The notes under the pieces are model-generated. The model was not told the origin of the DNA. It saw only the letters and a program-made list of their open reading frames with translations, and did not search any database. A stretch of 64,000 nucleotides of DNA from Lysobacter helvus (GTDB lineage Bacteria; Pseudomonadota; Gammaproteobacteria; Xanthomonadales; Xanthomonadaceae), in NCBI RefSeq assembly GCF_018406645.1, contig NZ_AP024546.1:3206621-3270620 (forward strand). Reading direction: 5' to 3'. Positions 54,321 through 62,350 of the stretch are shown in pieces. How positions within the stretch are numbered: position 1 is the first letter of the stretch; the number at the start of each line of letters is the position of its first letter. The position numbers and the translations under genes are program-made.

Positions 54321-56262
54321 CTTCGTCGCCACGCTGGTGCCCGCGCTCGGGCACGCGCTCGTGCAGTTCCTCTGGCAGGGCGCGGCGATCGGCGCGCTCG
54401 CGGCCATTGCGTTGCGCCTGTTGCGCGATGCGTCGCCGCAGGCCCGTTACCTCGTCGCGTGCCTGGCGCTGCTAGCCTGCGTGATCGCGCCGGTGTACAG
54501 CGTCGTCTCGCAATTCAACGACCTCGCGCCCGCCACGCAAGCCGTGCCGGATTTCCACCGCGTGCAGGAAATCAACTTCGCCGACAACAGCGCGATGCCG
54601 ACGGTGCAGGCCCGCGTCGATGCCTGGTTGTCCGCGATGACGCCGGCCATCGTCGCCGCGTGGGCCGCGGGCGCGAGCGTCTTCTGCCTGCGCACCTTGT
54701 TCGGCGCCGCGTGGTTGCGCCGCATGCGGCGTGTGCCGCAGCCGCCGCTGCAGGCGACGTGGCAGGCGCGACTGGATGCGATCGCGCGTCGGATGCGCGT
54801 GCGCGATGTTGCGCTGCGCCTGGTCGATGCGCTCGATTCGCCCGTCGTTGCCGGCTGGTGGCGTCCCGTCGTCCTGCTGCCGACCGCGGTGGCGCTGCGC
54901 ATGCCCGCCGACCTCGTCGAGGCCTTGCTCGCGCACGAACTGGCGCACGTGCGCCGCCACGATTACCTCGTGAACTTGTTGCAGCGCGTCGTCGAAGCGC
55001 TGCTGTTCTACCACCCCGTCACCTGGTGGCTGTCGCGGCGCGTGCGCATCGAACGCGAACACGTCGCCGACCGCCTCGCCGCCGATGCCCTCGGCGAACC
55101 GCGACGCCTTGCCGTCGCGCTCGCCGCGCTGTCCGACCTGCAACGCCCCGCTCCCACACGCGTCCCCCACCTCGCGCATGCCGCCCACGGAGGCCACCTG
55201 ATGTCCCGCATCCAGCAATTGCTCCATCCCGCGCGTTCCAGCAACCACCGCGTGCCCGCCGGCCGCATCGCCCTGCCGCTGCTCGGCATCGCCGCGGCGT
55301 GCATCGCGTTCGTCGCACAGGCGCAGATCGGTCGCGACGCAGCGCCCGTCGTCGCCGCCACGCCCGCGGTCTCCGCGACGCCGGCCGTCGATGCCGCACC
55401 GATCGCCGCACCCGCGGTCGATGCAACGCCTGTCGTTGCCACGACACCGCGCGTCCAGGCCACGCCCGCCGTGCAGGTCGCGCAGGAAACCACTTCGATC
55501 CGCCAGATCCGCGACCACGACGACGGCCACACCTTCGCGCTCGTGCGCCACGGCCAGGACGGCTACACGATGTCCGGCTCCACGCGCGACATCCCGCAGA
55601 TCGATGCGGTCAAGCGCATGGTGCGCAACGACTTCCTGTGGTTCCGCCGCGATGGCAAGGCCTACGTGATCGACGATCCGGCCACCGTCTCGCACGCGCA
55701 GGCCGCGTGGAAGGACAGCGAACTGCTCGGCGACAAGATGGAAGCGCTCGGCAAGCAGATGGAAGTGCACGGCAAGAAGATGGAAGGCCTCGGCGCGCAG
55801 ATGGAAAAGCTCTCCGGCGACGGCAAGCCTTCCCCGAAGCTCGACGCCGCGAACGAGCGCCTGGAGGACCTCGCCGCGCAGCAGGAGGAACTCGCCGGCA
55901 AGCAGATGAAGCTTGCGCAGAAGCAGCGCAAGGCCGACGGCAAGGCCGCCGACGACCTCGACGCGCAGATGGACGCGCTGAGCAAGGAGATGGACGCCCT
56001 CAGCGGACAGATGGAAGCGCAGAGCCGCATCATCGAAAGCGAAAGCGCGCAACTGCGCCGCAACGCCGAACCCATGGAAGCGCTGAGCCGCCAGATGCAG
56101 GACGCCAGCAAGCCGATGGACGCACTGGGCCGCCAGATGAATGTCCTGGGCAAGCAGCAGGAACAGTTGTCGCGCAAGGCGATGCTGGAGACCGAACGGC
56201 TGATCGCCGAAGCGTTGAAGTCCGGCCTCGCGAAGCCCTCCCCCGTCGTGCAGTCGCGCTGA
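54313..56262 (+). CDS. M56 (BlaR1/MecR1-type) membrane sensor protease with coiled-coil tail
   Basis: The 649-residue protein has four membrane helices in the first 330 residues and the zinc protease site LLAHELAHVRRHDYL (about H208, E209, H212) with REHVAD further on. After a fifth helix at about 317-335 there is an Ala/Pro/Val-rich linker, a folded 60-residue part (FALVRHGQDGYTMSGSTRDI) and a long coiled coil of repeating KQMExxGKKME and QMDALSKEMDAL units. No penicillin-binding domain is present, so a beta-lactam signal is not supported. Start ATG with AGGAG eight bases upstream. Confidence 0.9.
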   Translation: MNDFVATLVPALGHALVQFLWQGAAIGALAAIALRLLRDASPQARYLVACLALLACVIAPVYSVVSQFNDLAPATQAVPDFHRVQEINFADNSAMPTVQARVDAWLSAMTPAIVAAWAAGASVFCLRTLFGAAWLRRMRRVPQPPLQATWQARLDAIARRMRVRDVALRLVDALDSPVVAGWWRPVVLLPTAVALRMPADLVEALLAHELAHVRRHDYLVNLLQRVVEALLFYHPVTWWLSRRVRIEREHVADRLAADALGEPRRLAVALAALSDLQRPAPTRVPHLAHAAHGGHLMSRIQQLLHPARSSNHRVPAGRIALPLLGIAAACIAFVAQAQIGRDAAPVVAATPAVSATPAVDAAPIAAPAVDATPVVATTPRVQATPAVQVAQETTSIRQIRDHDDGHTFALVRHGQDGYTMSGSTRDIPQIDAVKRMVRNDFLWFRRDGKAYVIDDPATVSHAQAAWKDSELLGDKMEALGKQMEVHGKKMEGLGAQMEKLSGDGKPSPKLDAANERLEDLAAQQEELAGKQMKLAQKQRKADGKAADDLDAQMDALSKEMDALSGQMEAQSRIIESESAQLRRNAEPMEALSRQMQDASKPMDALGRQMNVLGKQQEQLSRKAMLETERLIAEALKSGLAKPSPVVQSR

Positions 56263-56268
56263 ATCGAC

Positions 56269-56386
56269 GGGACCGGGGACCGGGGACCAGGGACCGGGGA
56301 CCCGGAACAACAAAAAAAGCCGCGCATCTCTGCGCGGCTTTTTCTTTTGCATTCCCGAGTCCCTTGTCCCTGGTCCCCGGTCCCGT
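56269..56386. repeat. Nested inverted repeat around the shared terminator
   Basis: Five tandem 7-mers of the form (A/G)GGGACC at 56269-56302 are mirrored as GTCCC/GGTCC units at about 56359-56385, so the whole folds as a long stem with the terminator hairpin in its middle. Such GGGACC arrays look like a palindromic repeat family of Xanthomonadaceae lying between convergent genes. Confidence 0.8.
56312..56349. terminator. Bidirectional intrinsic terminator between blaR-like and rhlE genes
   Basis: AAGCCGCGCA and TGCGCGGCTT close a TCTC loop, with seven A before and T-rich TTTTTCTTTT after, so both strands have a T tract. It serves the convergent M56 and RhlE genes. Confidence 0.9.
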
Positions 56387-56388
56387 CT

Positions 56389-57729
56389 TTACGCGCGCGA
56401 ATCCCGACGCCCACCCGCCGGCTTGCCGGCGGAGGCACCACCGCGATGCTGCTTCGGACCGGCATGCGCGTGGCGCGGCTGGGCCGCGGCCGGCTTGCCG
56501 TGCGGGCGATGCCCGCGCTGCGGACGCGGCGCGCTGCGCGGCGCACCGAACGGCGCGCTGTCCAGGCGCATCGGACGGCTGGGCTCGAAGCCCTTCACGT
56601 TTTCCATCGCGATGTCGGTCTTCAGCATGCGCTGGATCTGGCGCAGCAGGCCCGCTTCGTCCGGCGAGACCAGCGACAGCGCTTCACCCGTCGCGCCGTT
56701 GCGGCCCGTGCGGCCGATGCGGTGCACGTAGTCTTCCGCGACCATCGGCAGGTCGTGGTTGATGACAAGCGGGAGGTTGGGGATGTCGAGGCCGCGCGCG
56801 GCGACGTCGGTGGCCACCAGCACGCGCGCCTTGCCCGACTTGAACTCGTTCAACGCACGCTGGCGCGCGGCCTGGCTCTTGTTGCCGTGGATCGCGACGG
56901 CCTTCAGGCCCGCCGCTTCCAGCTGTTCGGCGAGGCGGTTGCAACCGTGCTTGGTCTTGCCGAACACCAGCACCTGTTCGCTGTGGCGACGGGCGAGGAT
57001 GTCGATCAGCAGTTCGCGCTTGCGCGCGCCGTCGACCGGGTGCACGCGGTGCACGATCGTGTCGACGATGGTGTTCTGCGTGGCGATCTGCACCTGCTGC
57101 GGCGACTTCATGAATTCCAGCGCCAGCTGCTTGATCTGCGCTTCGAACGTGGCCGAGAACAGCAACGTCTGGCGCGTGGCCGGCACGCGGCCGAGGATGC
57201 GCTTGATCGAGGGCAGGAAGCCCATGTCGAGCATGCGGTCGGCTTCGTCGAGCACCAGCATCTCGACGGCGTCGAGCTTGGCGGTGCCGCGCTCGAGGTG
57301 GTCGATCAGGCGGCCCGGACATGCGACCAGGATGTCGACGCCGCGGCGCAGCTGTTCGATCTGCGGCTGCATGCCGGCGCCACCGTAGATGGTGGTGACG
57401 TTGAGGCGCAGGTGGCGGCCGTAGGCGCGCAGGCTTTCGCTGACCTGCACCGCGAGTTCGCGGGTCGGGACCAGGATCAACGCGCGCGGCTTGCGCGGGC
57501 CGGCCAGCTTGCCCGCCACGGTGGCCGGCGCGCCTTCGGCGAGGCGCTGCAGCAGCGGCAGGCCGAACGCGGCGGTCTTGCCGGTGCCGGTCTGGGCGCC
57601 GCCGAGCACGTCATGGCCGGCCAGGACGAGCGGGATCGCTTCGGACTGGATCGCGGTGGGCGTGGTGTAGTTGTTGTCGGCGAGCGCGCGCAGCAGCGCG
57701 GGCGCGAGCCCGAGGGTTTCGAACGTCAT
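56389..57729 (-). CDS. rhlE: DEAD-box RNA helicase RhlE
   Basis: The 446-residue protein has Q motif FETLGLAPALLRALADNNYTTPTAIQ, Walker A AQTGTGKTAAF, DEAD (LVLDEADRMLDMGF), SAT (LFSATF) and HRIGRTGR. The C-terminal 70 residues are basic and low-complexity (PQRGHRPHGKPAAAQPRHAH, ending RRDSRA), like RhlE tails for RNA binding. It acts in rRNA maturation and RNA turnover. ATG 57729 starts the Q motif; the in-frame region before it is not protein-like. Confidence 0.95.
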   Translation of the reverse strand: MTFETLGLAPALLRALADNNYTTPTAIQSEAIPLVLAGHDVLGGAQTGTGKTAAFGLPLLQRLAEGAPATVAGKLAGPRKPRALILVPTRELAVQVSESLRAYGRHLRLNVTTIYGGAGMQPQIEQLRRGVDILVACPGRLIDHLERGTAKLDAVEMLVLDEADRMLDMGFLPSIKRILGRVPATRQTLLFSATFEAQIKQLALEFMKSPQQVQIATQNTIVDTIVHRVHPVDGARKRELLIDILARRHSEQVLVFGKTKHGCNRLAEQLEAAGLKAVAIHGNKSQAARQRALNEFKSGKARVLVATDVAARGLDIPNLPLVINHDLPMVAEDYVHRIGRTGRNGATGEALSLVSPDEAGLLRQIQRMLKTDIAMENVKGFEPSRPMRLDSAPFGAPRSAPRPQRGHRPHGKPAAAQPRHAHAGPKQHRGGASAGKPAGGRRDSRA

Positions 57730-58024
57730 TGGTGGAGCTCCGAGTATGGATCGCACGCCGGACATTGGCCGGCGAGCACTCGAAGCTTTCCCTGGAACCG
57801 CGCTGTCGAGTCTGTTGTGCGCCCCGGCGAGAAGGCCGGCGCGTGTCGCGCGACGAAAGAGGTACGGGGTGATCGGGTCCGGTGGATCCGTGGGATCCGG
57901 GGCGATCAATGGCCGGGAAAACGCTAGGCCGTGCGCGAGCGGGGCGGAGCTTAACACGGCTGAGCCAGGAAACCGGGCCGATCGGGCAAACCCGCATCCC
58001 TGTTCAGTTAACCCCTCCGGAGGC
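57730..58024. other. Leader region of rhlE, no gene seen
   Basis: About 295 bases between the rhlE ATG and the terminator of the beta-helix gene. A minus-strand TTAAGC-like -10 may be present near 57950, but it is weak. The open minus-strand frame continuous with rhlE has no protein-like composition. It probably includes the promoter and a long 5' leader of rhlE. Confidence 0.45.
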
Positions 58025-58053
58025 AAAAAAACGGCGCCCCCGGGGACGCCGTT
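58025..58053 (-). terminator. Intrinsic terminator of the beta-helix gene
   Basis: On the minus strand AACGGCG and CGCCGTT form the outer stem with a GC inner part and seven T follow. Confidence 0.85.
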
Positions 58054-58086
58054 CCTGAAACCCGGTTCTTGGCGCCGGGATTCGAC

Positions 58087-59220
58087 TTACTTGTAGTTGT
58101 TGGTGCCGATCGTGCGCGTGGAGGCGCTCTTCCACAGGACGTCCCGCTCGATCTTGCTGGACCAGCCGGTCAGCGTGAACGGCGTGCGAACCTGCGTGCT
58201 CAGTCGCGTGTAGTTGCCGTACGACTGGTTGCCGCTGTGCGTGACCGACGAGGTGCCGGTGTTGTAGACCACGCCCGTCGCCGAGTTGTAGCGCACGATG
58301 TTGTTCGTGAACTTGATGCCCGAGCACCCGTTGGTGCCCATGCCCAGGCTGCCGTTGCGCTCGAACGTGCACGAGGTGATCGTCACGCCCGACACGCGCT
58401 TCCAGATGTTCATGCCGTACTTGGCGTTGTTGTTGAGGCGGCAGTTCTGGATCAGGATCGACGTGCAGTGGCTGGTGCCGTCCGGTTCCAGGTCGATGCC
58501 GCACTCCGGCGAGGTGCCCTTGGAGTAGCTGAATTCCGAGTCGTACACCTTGATGTTGCTGCACTCGGTGAGCGACAGGCCCTGGCGGCGGTTGTTGGTG
58601 GAGATGATGTTGCCGATCACCACGTCCGTCGCGCCGCCACCCACGCACACGCCATCGCCGGTGCACTTGGACACGCGCAGGTCGCGCACGGTGACGTGGT
58701 CGCTGTTGAGGATCTGGATGCCGTGGCCCCACTCGTGCGTGCTGGTGCCCGAGTAGTTGTGCGTGTCGCGGTCGCCGACCAGCTGGCCGCCGGCGATCTC
58801 CACGTTCGTCTTGCCGTTGACGTAGACCAGGTAGTGGCGGATCAGCGAGCAGGTCTTCGCCTTGAGGATCGCGCTGGGATCGAGCTTGAGCAGCATGTTG
58901 CTGCGCAGGTTGATCTTCTTGCTGGTGTCGATCAGGTAGGTGCCGGCCGGGATGGTGACCGTGCCGCCCGAGGTCGGGAGCGAATTGATCGCTGCCTGGA
59001 TGGCCGCCGTATCGTCATGCTTGCCGTCGCCGATGGCGCCGTAGGTCTTGACGCTGCGCGAAGTCGTGCCGCGCGTGCGGGTCGGATACGTCGCGGCGAG
59101 CGCCGGCAGCGAAACGCCACCGAGGACGAGCGGCGCTGCGAGCAGCAGCGAGTTCTGGAGAAACTGGCGACGAGGCATTCCTGCCCCGTGCACGTCGTGC
59201 ACGAGCGTGTTGGTGTTCAA
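58087..59220 (-). CDS. Tat-exported right-handed parallel beta-helix protein
   Basis: The 377-residue product has a twin-arginine signal (PRRQFLQNSLLLAAPLVLGG, ending SLPALA) and then the start of a pectate-lyase/polygalacturonase-like fold: VKTYGAIGDGKHDDTAAIQAAINSL, TVTIPAGTYLIDTSKKINL and repeated beta-helix coils (NIISTNNRRQGLSLTECSNI, SILIQNCRLNNNAKYG). Catalytic Asp residues typical of GH28 are not clear. Candidates are surface glycan cleavage or attachment. Start TTG at 59220 has AAAGGGG upstream; ATG at 59178 also fits. Confidence 0.85.
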   Translation of the reverse strand: MNTNTLVHDVHGAGMPRRQFLQNSLLLAAPLVLGGVSLPALAATYPTRTRGTTSRSVKTYGAIGDGKHDDTAAIQAAINSLPTSGGTVTIPAGTYLIDTSKKINLRSNMLLKLDPSAILKAKTCSLIRHYLVYVNGKTNVEIAGGQLVGDRDTHNYSGTSTHEWGHGIQILNSDHVTVRDLRVSKCTGDGVCVGGGATDVVIGNIISTNNRRQGLSLTECSNIKVYDSEFSYSKGTSPECGIDLEPDGTSHCTSILIQNCRLNNNAKYGMNIWKRVSGVTITSCTFERNGSLGMGTNGCSGIKFTNNIVRYNSATGVVYNTGTSSVTHSGNQSYGNYTRLSTQVRTPFTLTGWSSKIERDVLWKSASTRTIGTNNYK

Positions 59221-59703
59221 GGCTTGAGCCCCTTTCGTTTGTAGACCGGCAATTGGATGGCGCGAAATTTGCGCCGCCGATCAATGGACCAAACGGGATC
59301 CGCAAGGAGATCCCACGAAGGACGCTGCAATCACGCTGGACCGTGGACGTTGAAACTTCGAGCGCTTCAACAACGTCGACGTCTCGTGATGGCGTGGACC
59401 GGACTGTACGCGGTTGCGACGGGAATTCACCCCCTCATCACTGAAAGCGGACATGACCTCATCCGATCGGCGCATTCACGTTGGCTGCGATTCATGCGTG
59501 TCAAAGCGGCAGCGCGATTTCACGCGCGCATTTAACGCAGTAATAACTTCTTCCCCGAATTCAGGCGTTTTTTGCATGACGAACGGCATGCAGAAAACGT
59601 CTTCGGAACGCATGACGCGCCGCAACAAGCATGCCGTCGCTTGCGCGGCCGGGTGACGCGGTGTGTCACGTTGTCCCTACGGACCGCGCACGAGACTTCC
59701 CCC
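59221..59703. other. 480-base gene-free, A/T-richer divergent control region
   Basis: This region separates the beta-helix gene (minus) from the MBL gene (plus) and is clearly less GC-rich than the rest. It has no convincing protein on either strand. One short inverted repeat is GTGAC, seven bases, GTCAC at 59653-59669, 35 bases upstream of the MBL start, which could be an operator. Promoters for both genes must lie here; I cannot place -35/-10 boxes reliably. Confidence 0.5.
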
Positions 59704-60690
59704 ATGCGGATCCACCATCTGAACTGCATCGCCAGCGGCGCCTCGCGCGGCCGCATCGGCGCATTCGCCCTGCACTGCCTCCTCGTGGAGACGCACGAAG
59801 GGCTGTTGCTCATCGATACGGGCCTGGGACTGGGCGACGTCGCCGATCCGCAGCAGCGCCTGAGCGATGCCTTCCTCAGCACGCTCAAGCCCGGCTTGAA
59901 CCCGGACATGACCGCGATCCGCCAGATCGAACGCATGGGCTTCCGTGCCTCCGACGTGCGCGACATCGTGCTGACGCACCTGGATTGCGACCAGGCCGGC
60001 GGCCTGGATGACTTCCCGCGCGCGCGCGTCCACATGCTGGCGGCCGAACGCGACCACGCGATCGCGCAGAAGAGCTGGCTGGATCGCCAGCGCTATCGCC
60101 CGCAGCAGTGGTCCACGCAGAACCGCTGGATGGCGCACGAGCCCAGCTTCGGCGCCGGCTGGATGGGCTTCGAATGCGCGCGCGACCTGCCGTGCCTGCC
60201 GCCCGAACTGCTGCTGGTTCCCCTGCCCGGCCACACGCCCGGACATGCGGGCGTCGCGCTGCGGTGCGACGGGCAATGGTTGCTGCACGCGGGCGATGCG
60301 TTCTTCGATCCGCGCGAACTCGATGCGAAACCGCAGGCGCGCCTGGCGCTGCGCATGTACGAGCGCCTGCTCGACACCGACCACGCGACGCGCCTGGCCA
60401 CGCAGCAACGGCTGCGCGACCTGCATCGCACGCATCCGCAGATCGAGATCTTCTGCACGCACGACATCGAGGCCTTCGAACGCCTGTCCGGTCGCCGCGC
60501 CGACGAACAGGTGCCCGCCGCGCACGAAGCCTGGCGCGACAAGATCGTGCGCCGTCCCGTGGTCGAAGCGCCGATCTCCGCGCCGCACGGCGTGCCGGGC
60601 CTGGAAGTGGCCGACTTCACCGGCGACGCGGACACGCCGCCGCCGCGCGTGCCCGCGTTCGGCGACCGCGACGCGCGCACGAGGCGCTGA
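59704..60690 (+). CDS. MBL-fold metallo-hydrolase with altered metal motif
   Basis: The 328-residue protein has the MBL fold: LLVETHEGLLLIDTGLGLGD, TGLxxxDVADP, and LVPLPGHTPGHAGVALR and WLLHAGDAFFD for the later metal ligands, with FCTHDIEAFERLSG near the end. The usual HxHxDH is THLDCDQAGGL: the first His is kept, the second is Asp, and the last His is Gln. Relatives with THLDxDH exist, but the Gln is odd and may leave one metal site incomplete. Substrate unknown (lactone- or ester-like possible). The xthA ATG overlaps its stop by one base. Confidence 0.85.
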   Translation: MRIHHLNCIASGASRGRIGAFALHCLLVETHEGLLLIDTGLGLGDVADPQQRLSDAFLSTLKPGLNPDMTAIRQIERMGFRASDVRDIVLTHLDCDQAGGLDDFPRARVHMLAAERDHAIAQKSWLDRQRYRPQQWSTQNRWMAHEPSFGAGWMGFECARDLPCLPPELLLVPLPGHTPGHAGVALRCDGQWLLHAGDAFFDPRELDAKPQARLALRMYERLLDTDHATRLATQQRLRDLHRTHPQIEIFCTHDIEAFERLSGRRADEQVPAAHEAWRDKIVRRPVVEAPISAPHGVPGLEVADFTGDADTPPPRVPAFGDRDARTRR

Positions 60691-61550
60691 TGGCCAAGCG
60701 CAAGGATGCAAGCGCGTTGCGCATCGCCACGTTCAACGTCAACGGCATCAAGACGCGCCTGCCGCACCTGCTGCAGTGGCTGGCGCGCGAGCAGCCCGAC
60801 ATCGCCTGCCTGCAGGAACTCAAGGCGCTCGACGACGCCTTCCCCATCGCGGAGATCCGCGACGCGGGGTACGGCGCGCTGTGGATGGGGCAACGTTCGT
60901 GGAACGGCGTGGCGATCCTGGCGCGCGGGATGGACCCGATCGAAAGCCGCCGCGGTTTGCCTGGCGACAAGGCCGATACGCAAAGTCGTTACCTCGAAGC
61001 CGCCGCGCATGGCGTGCTGGTGGGATGCCTCTATTTGCCCAACGGCAATCCGCAACCGGGGCCGAAGTTCGACTACAAGCTCGCGTGGTTCGACCGGTTC
61101 CTCAAGCACGCGCAACACCTGCTCGATGCCAAACAGCCCGTCGTGCTGGCGGGCGATTACAACGTGGTGCCGACGGACGACCTGGACATCTACGATCCGA
61201 AGTCCTGGAAGAAGGACGCGCTGCTGCAACCGGAAAGCCGCGAACGCTATCGCAAGCTGCTGGCGCAGGGCTGGACGGATGCGCTGCGCACGATGCATCC
61301 GGGAGAGAACATCTACACGTTCTGGGATTACTTCCGGAACCATTGGCCGAACAACCGCGGCCTGCGCATCGACCACTTGCTGCTGAGCGAGGAACTCGCC
61401 CCGAAGCTGCGCGCCTCGGACGTGGATCGCTGGGTGCGCGATCTGCCGAGTGCCAGCGACCACGCGCCGACGTGGGTGGAGCTGGCGATGTCGACGCCGG
61501 CGAAGAAGGCTACGAAAAAATCGATCAAGAAGGTTGCGAAGAAGGCATGA
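60690..61550 (+). CDS. xthA: Exodeoxyribonuclease III with a Lys/Ala-rich tail
   Basis: The 286-residue enzyme has the EEP-fold signature: RIATFNVNGIKTRLPHL, LQELKALDDAFP (Glu), DYNVVPTDDLDIYDP, TFWDYF and SDHAPTWVEL. It is the AP endonuclease and 3'-5' exonuclease of base excision repair. The last 15 residues (AKKATKKSIKKVAKKA) are a basic tail not present in E. coli XthA (268), similar in composition to the H1-like protein of this window. It overlaps the MBL gene by one base. Confidence 0.94.
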   Translation: MAKRKDASALRIATFNVNGIKTRLPHLLQWLAREQPDIACLQELKALDDAFPIAEIRDAGYGALWMGQRSWNGVAILARGMDPIESRRGLPGDKADTQSRYLEAAAHGVLVGCLYLPNGNPQPGPKFDYKLAWFDRFLKHAQHLLDAKQPVVLAGDYNVVPTDDLDIYDPKSWKKDALLQPESRERYRKLLAQGWTDALRTMHPGENIYTFWDYFRNHWPNNRGLRIDHLLLSEELAPKLRASDVDRWVRDLPSASDHAPTWVELAMSTPAKKATKKSIKKVAKKA

Positions 61551-61554
61551 GATC

Positions 61555-61622
61555 GTCATTCCCGCGAAGGCGGGAATCCAGTCCTTGCCGGAGCGCTGGA
61601 TTCCCGCCTACGCGGGAATGAC
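61555..61622. repeat. REP-type palindromic element, 27-base arms
   Basis: Two hairpins, ATTCCCGC-GAAG-GCGGGAAT and ATTCCCGC-CTAC-GCGGGAAT, form an overall inverted repeat starting GTCATTCCCGC and ending GCGGGAATGAC, with CCAG/CTGG at the inner ends. It lies between convergent xthA and DUF72 genes, and its right arm contains the DUF72 stop codon. Such GTCATTCCCGC repeats are widespread in Pseudomonadota. Confidence 0.92.
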
Positions 61623-62345
61623 GAGCGCCTGCAAACGCAAGGCGTCCACCAGGGCATGCGAATGCGCGGTGTTGTCGAAGAGGCACCACGCCGGCCGGCC
61701 GCGGCGCGCATGCATCTTCAGTTGGGTCGCGATCTCCGCCAACCGCGCATCGTCGTACGCGCTGTAATACATCCGCGGCGACCCATGCAGGCGCCAGTAA
61801 TGCCAGCGCCCTGCCCCGCCTGGTTCGCCCGCACCCTCTGGCTGCGGTGGATCTGCCGCCACGCGCGCAACCTCGAACCGATCCCACACCCGATCCACGC
61901 CGGGCGCGAACCAGCTCGCATGCCGCGGCTCGCACGCGATCGGCACATCGAACCCCTTCCGCAGTTGCGTGAAGAACGCGCCGGCCACGCGCGCATCGAA
62001 CGCGAGCGACGGCGGCAGCTGCACCAGCACGCCGCCCAGCTTCGCGCCGAGGCCGGACACTTCGTCGGCGAACTGCGCGATCAACGGCCCGCAGCGCACC
62101 AGCCGCGCCTCGTGCGTGATCGCCTTCGGCAGCTTCACCGAAAACCGGAACGCGCGCGGCACCGTCGCGGCCCAGCGCACGAACGTCTCCGGCTTGTGCG
62201 GCCGGTAGAACGTCGAGTTGATCTCCACGACCGAAAAGCGCGTGGCATAGCGTGCCAACGCGCTGTCGCCCTCGCCGAACAACGCCGCATGGCGCGAGGC
62301 GATCGACCAACCGGCGCATCCGATGCGAACGTCGGTCGTCGCCAC
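61608..62345 (-). CDS. DUF72 family protein
   Basis: The 245-residue product has DUF72 motifs VRIGCAGWSI, VVEINSTFYRPHKPETFVRWAATVPRAFRFSVKLPKAITHE, ACEPRHASWFAP and YWRLHGSPRMYYSAYDDARL. DUF72 has a TIM-barrel-like fold with unknown activity. The GTG at 62345 lies five bases after the catalase stop, so it is probably cotranscribed with katE. Its last codons (LVIPA stop) are formed by the palindromic repeat at 61555-61622. Confidence 0.9.
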   Translation of the reverse strand: MATTDVRIGCAGWSIASRHAALFGEGDSALARYATRFSVVEINSTFYRPHKPETFVRWAATVPRAFRFSVKLPKAITHEARLVRCGPLIAQFADEVSGLGAKLGGVLVQLPPSLAFDARVAGAFFTQLRKGFDVPIACEPRHASWFAPGVDRVWDRFEVARVAADPPQPEGAGEPGGAGRWHYWRLHGSPRMYYSAYDDARLAEIATQLKMHARRGRPAWCLFDNTAHSHALVDALRLQALVIPA

Positions 62346-62350
62346 CGCGC

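Noticed and set aside
61555..61622. Possible intrinsic terminator between xthA and DUF72
   Set aside because: The hairpins lack T tracts on both strands and the right arm is part of the DUF72 coding sequence; REP-type repeat fits better.
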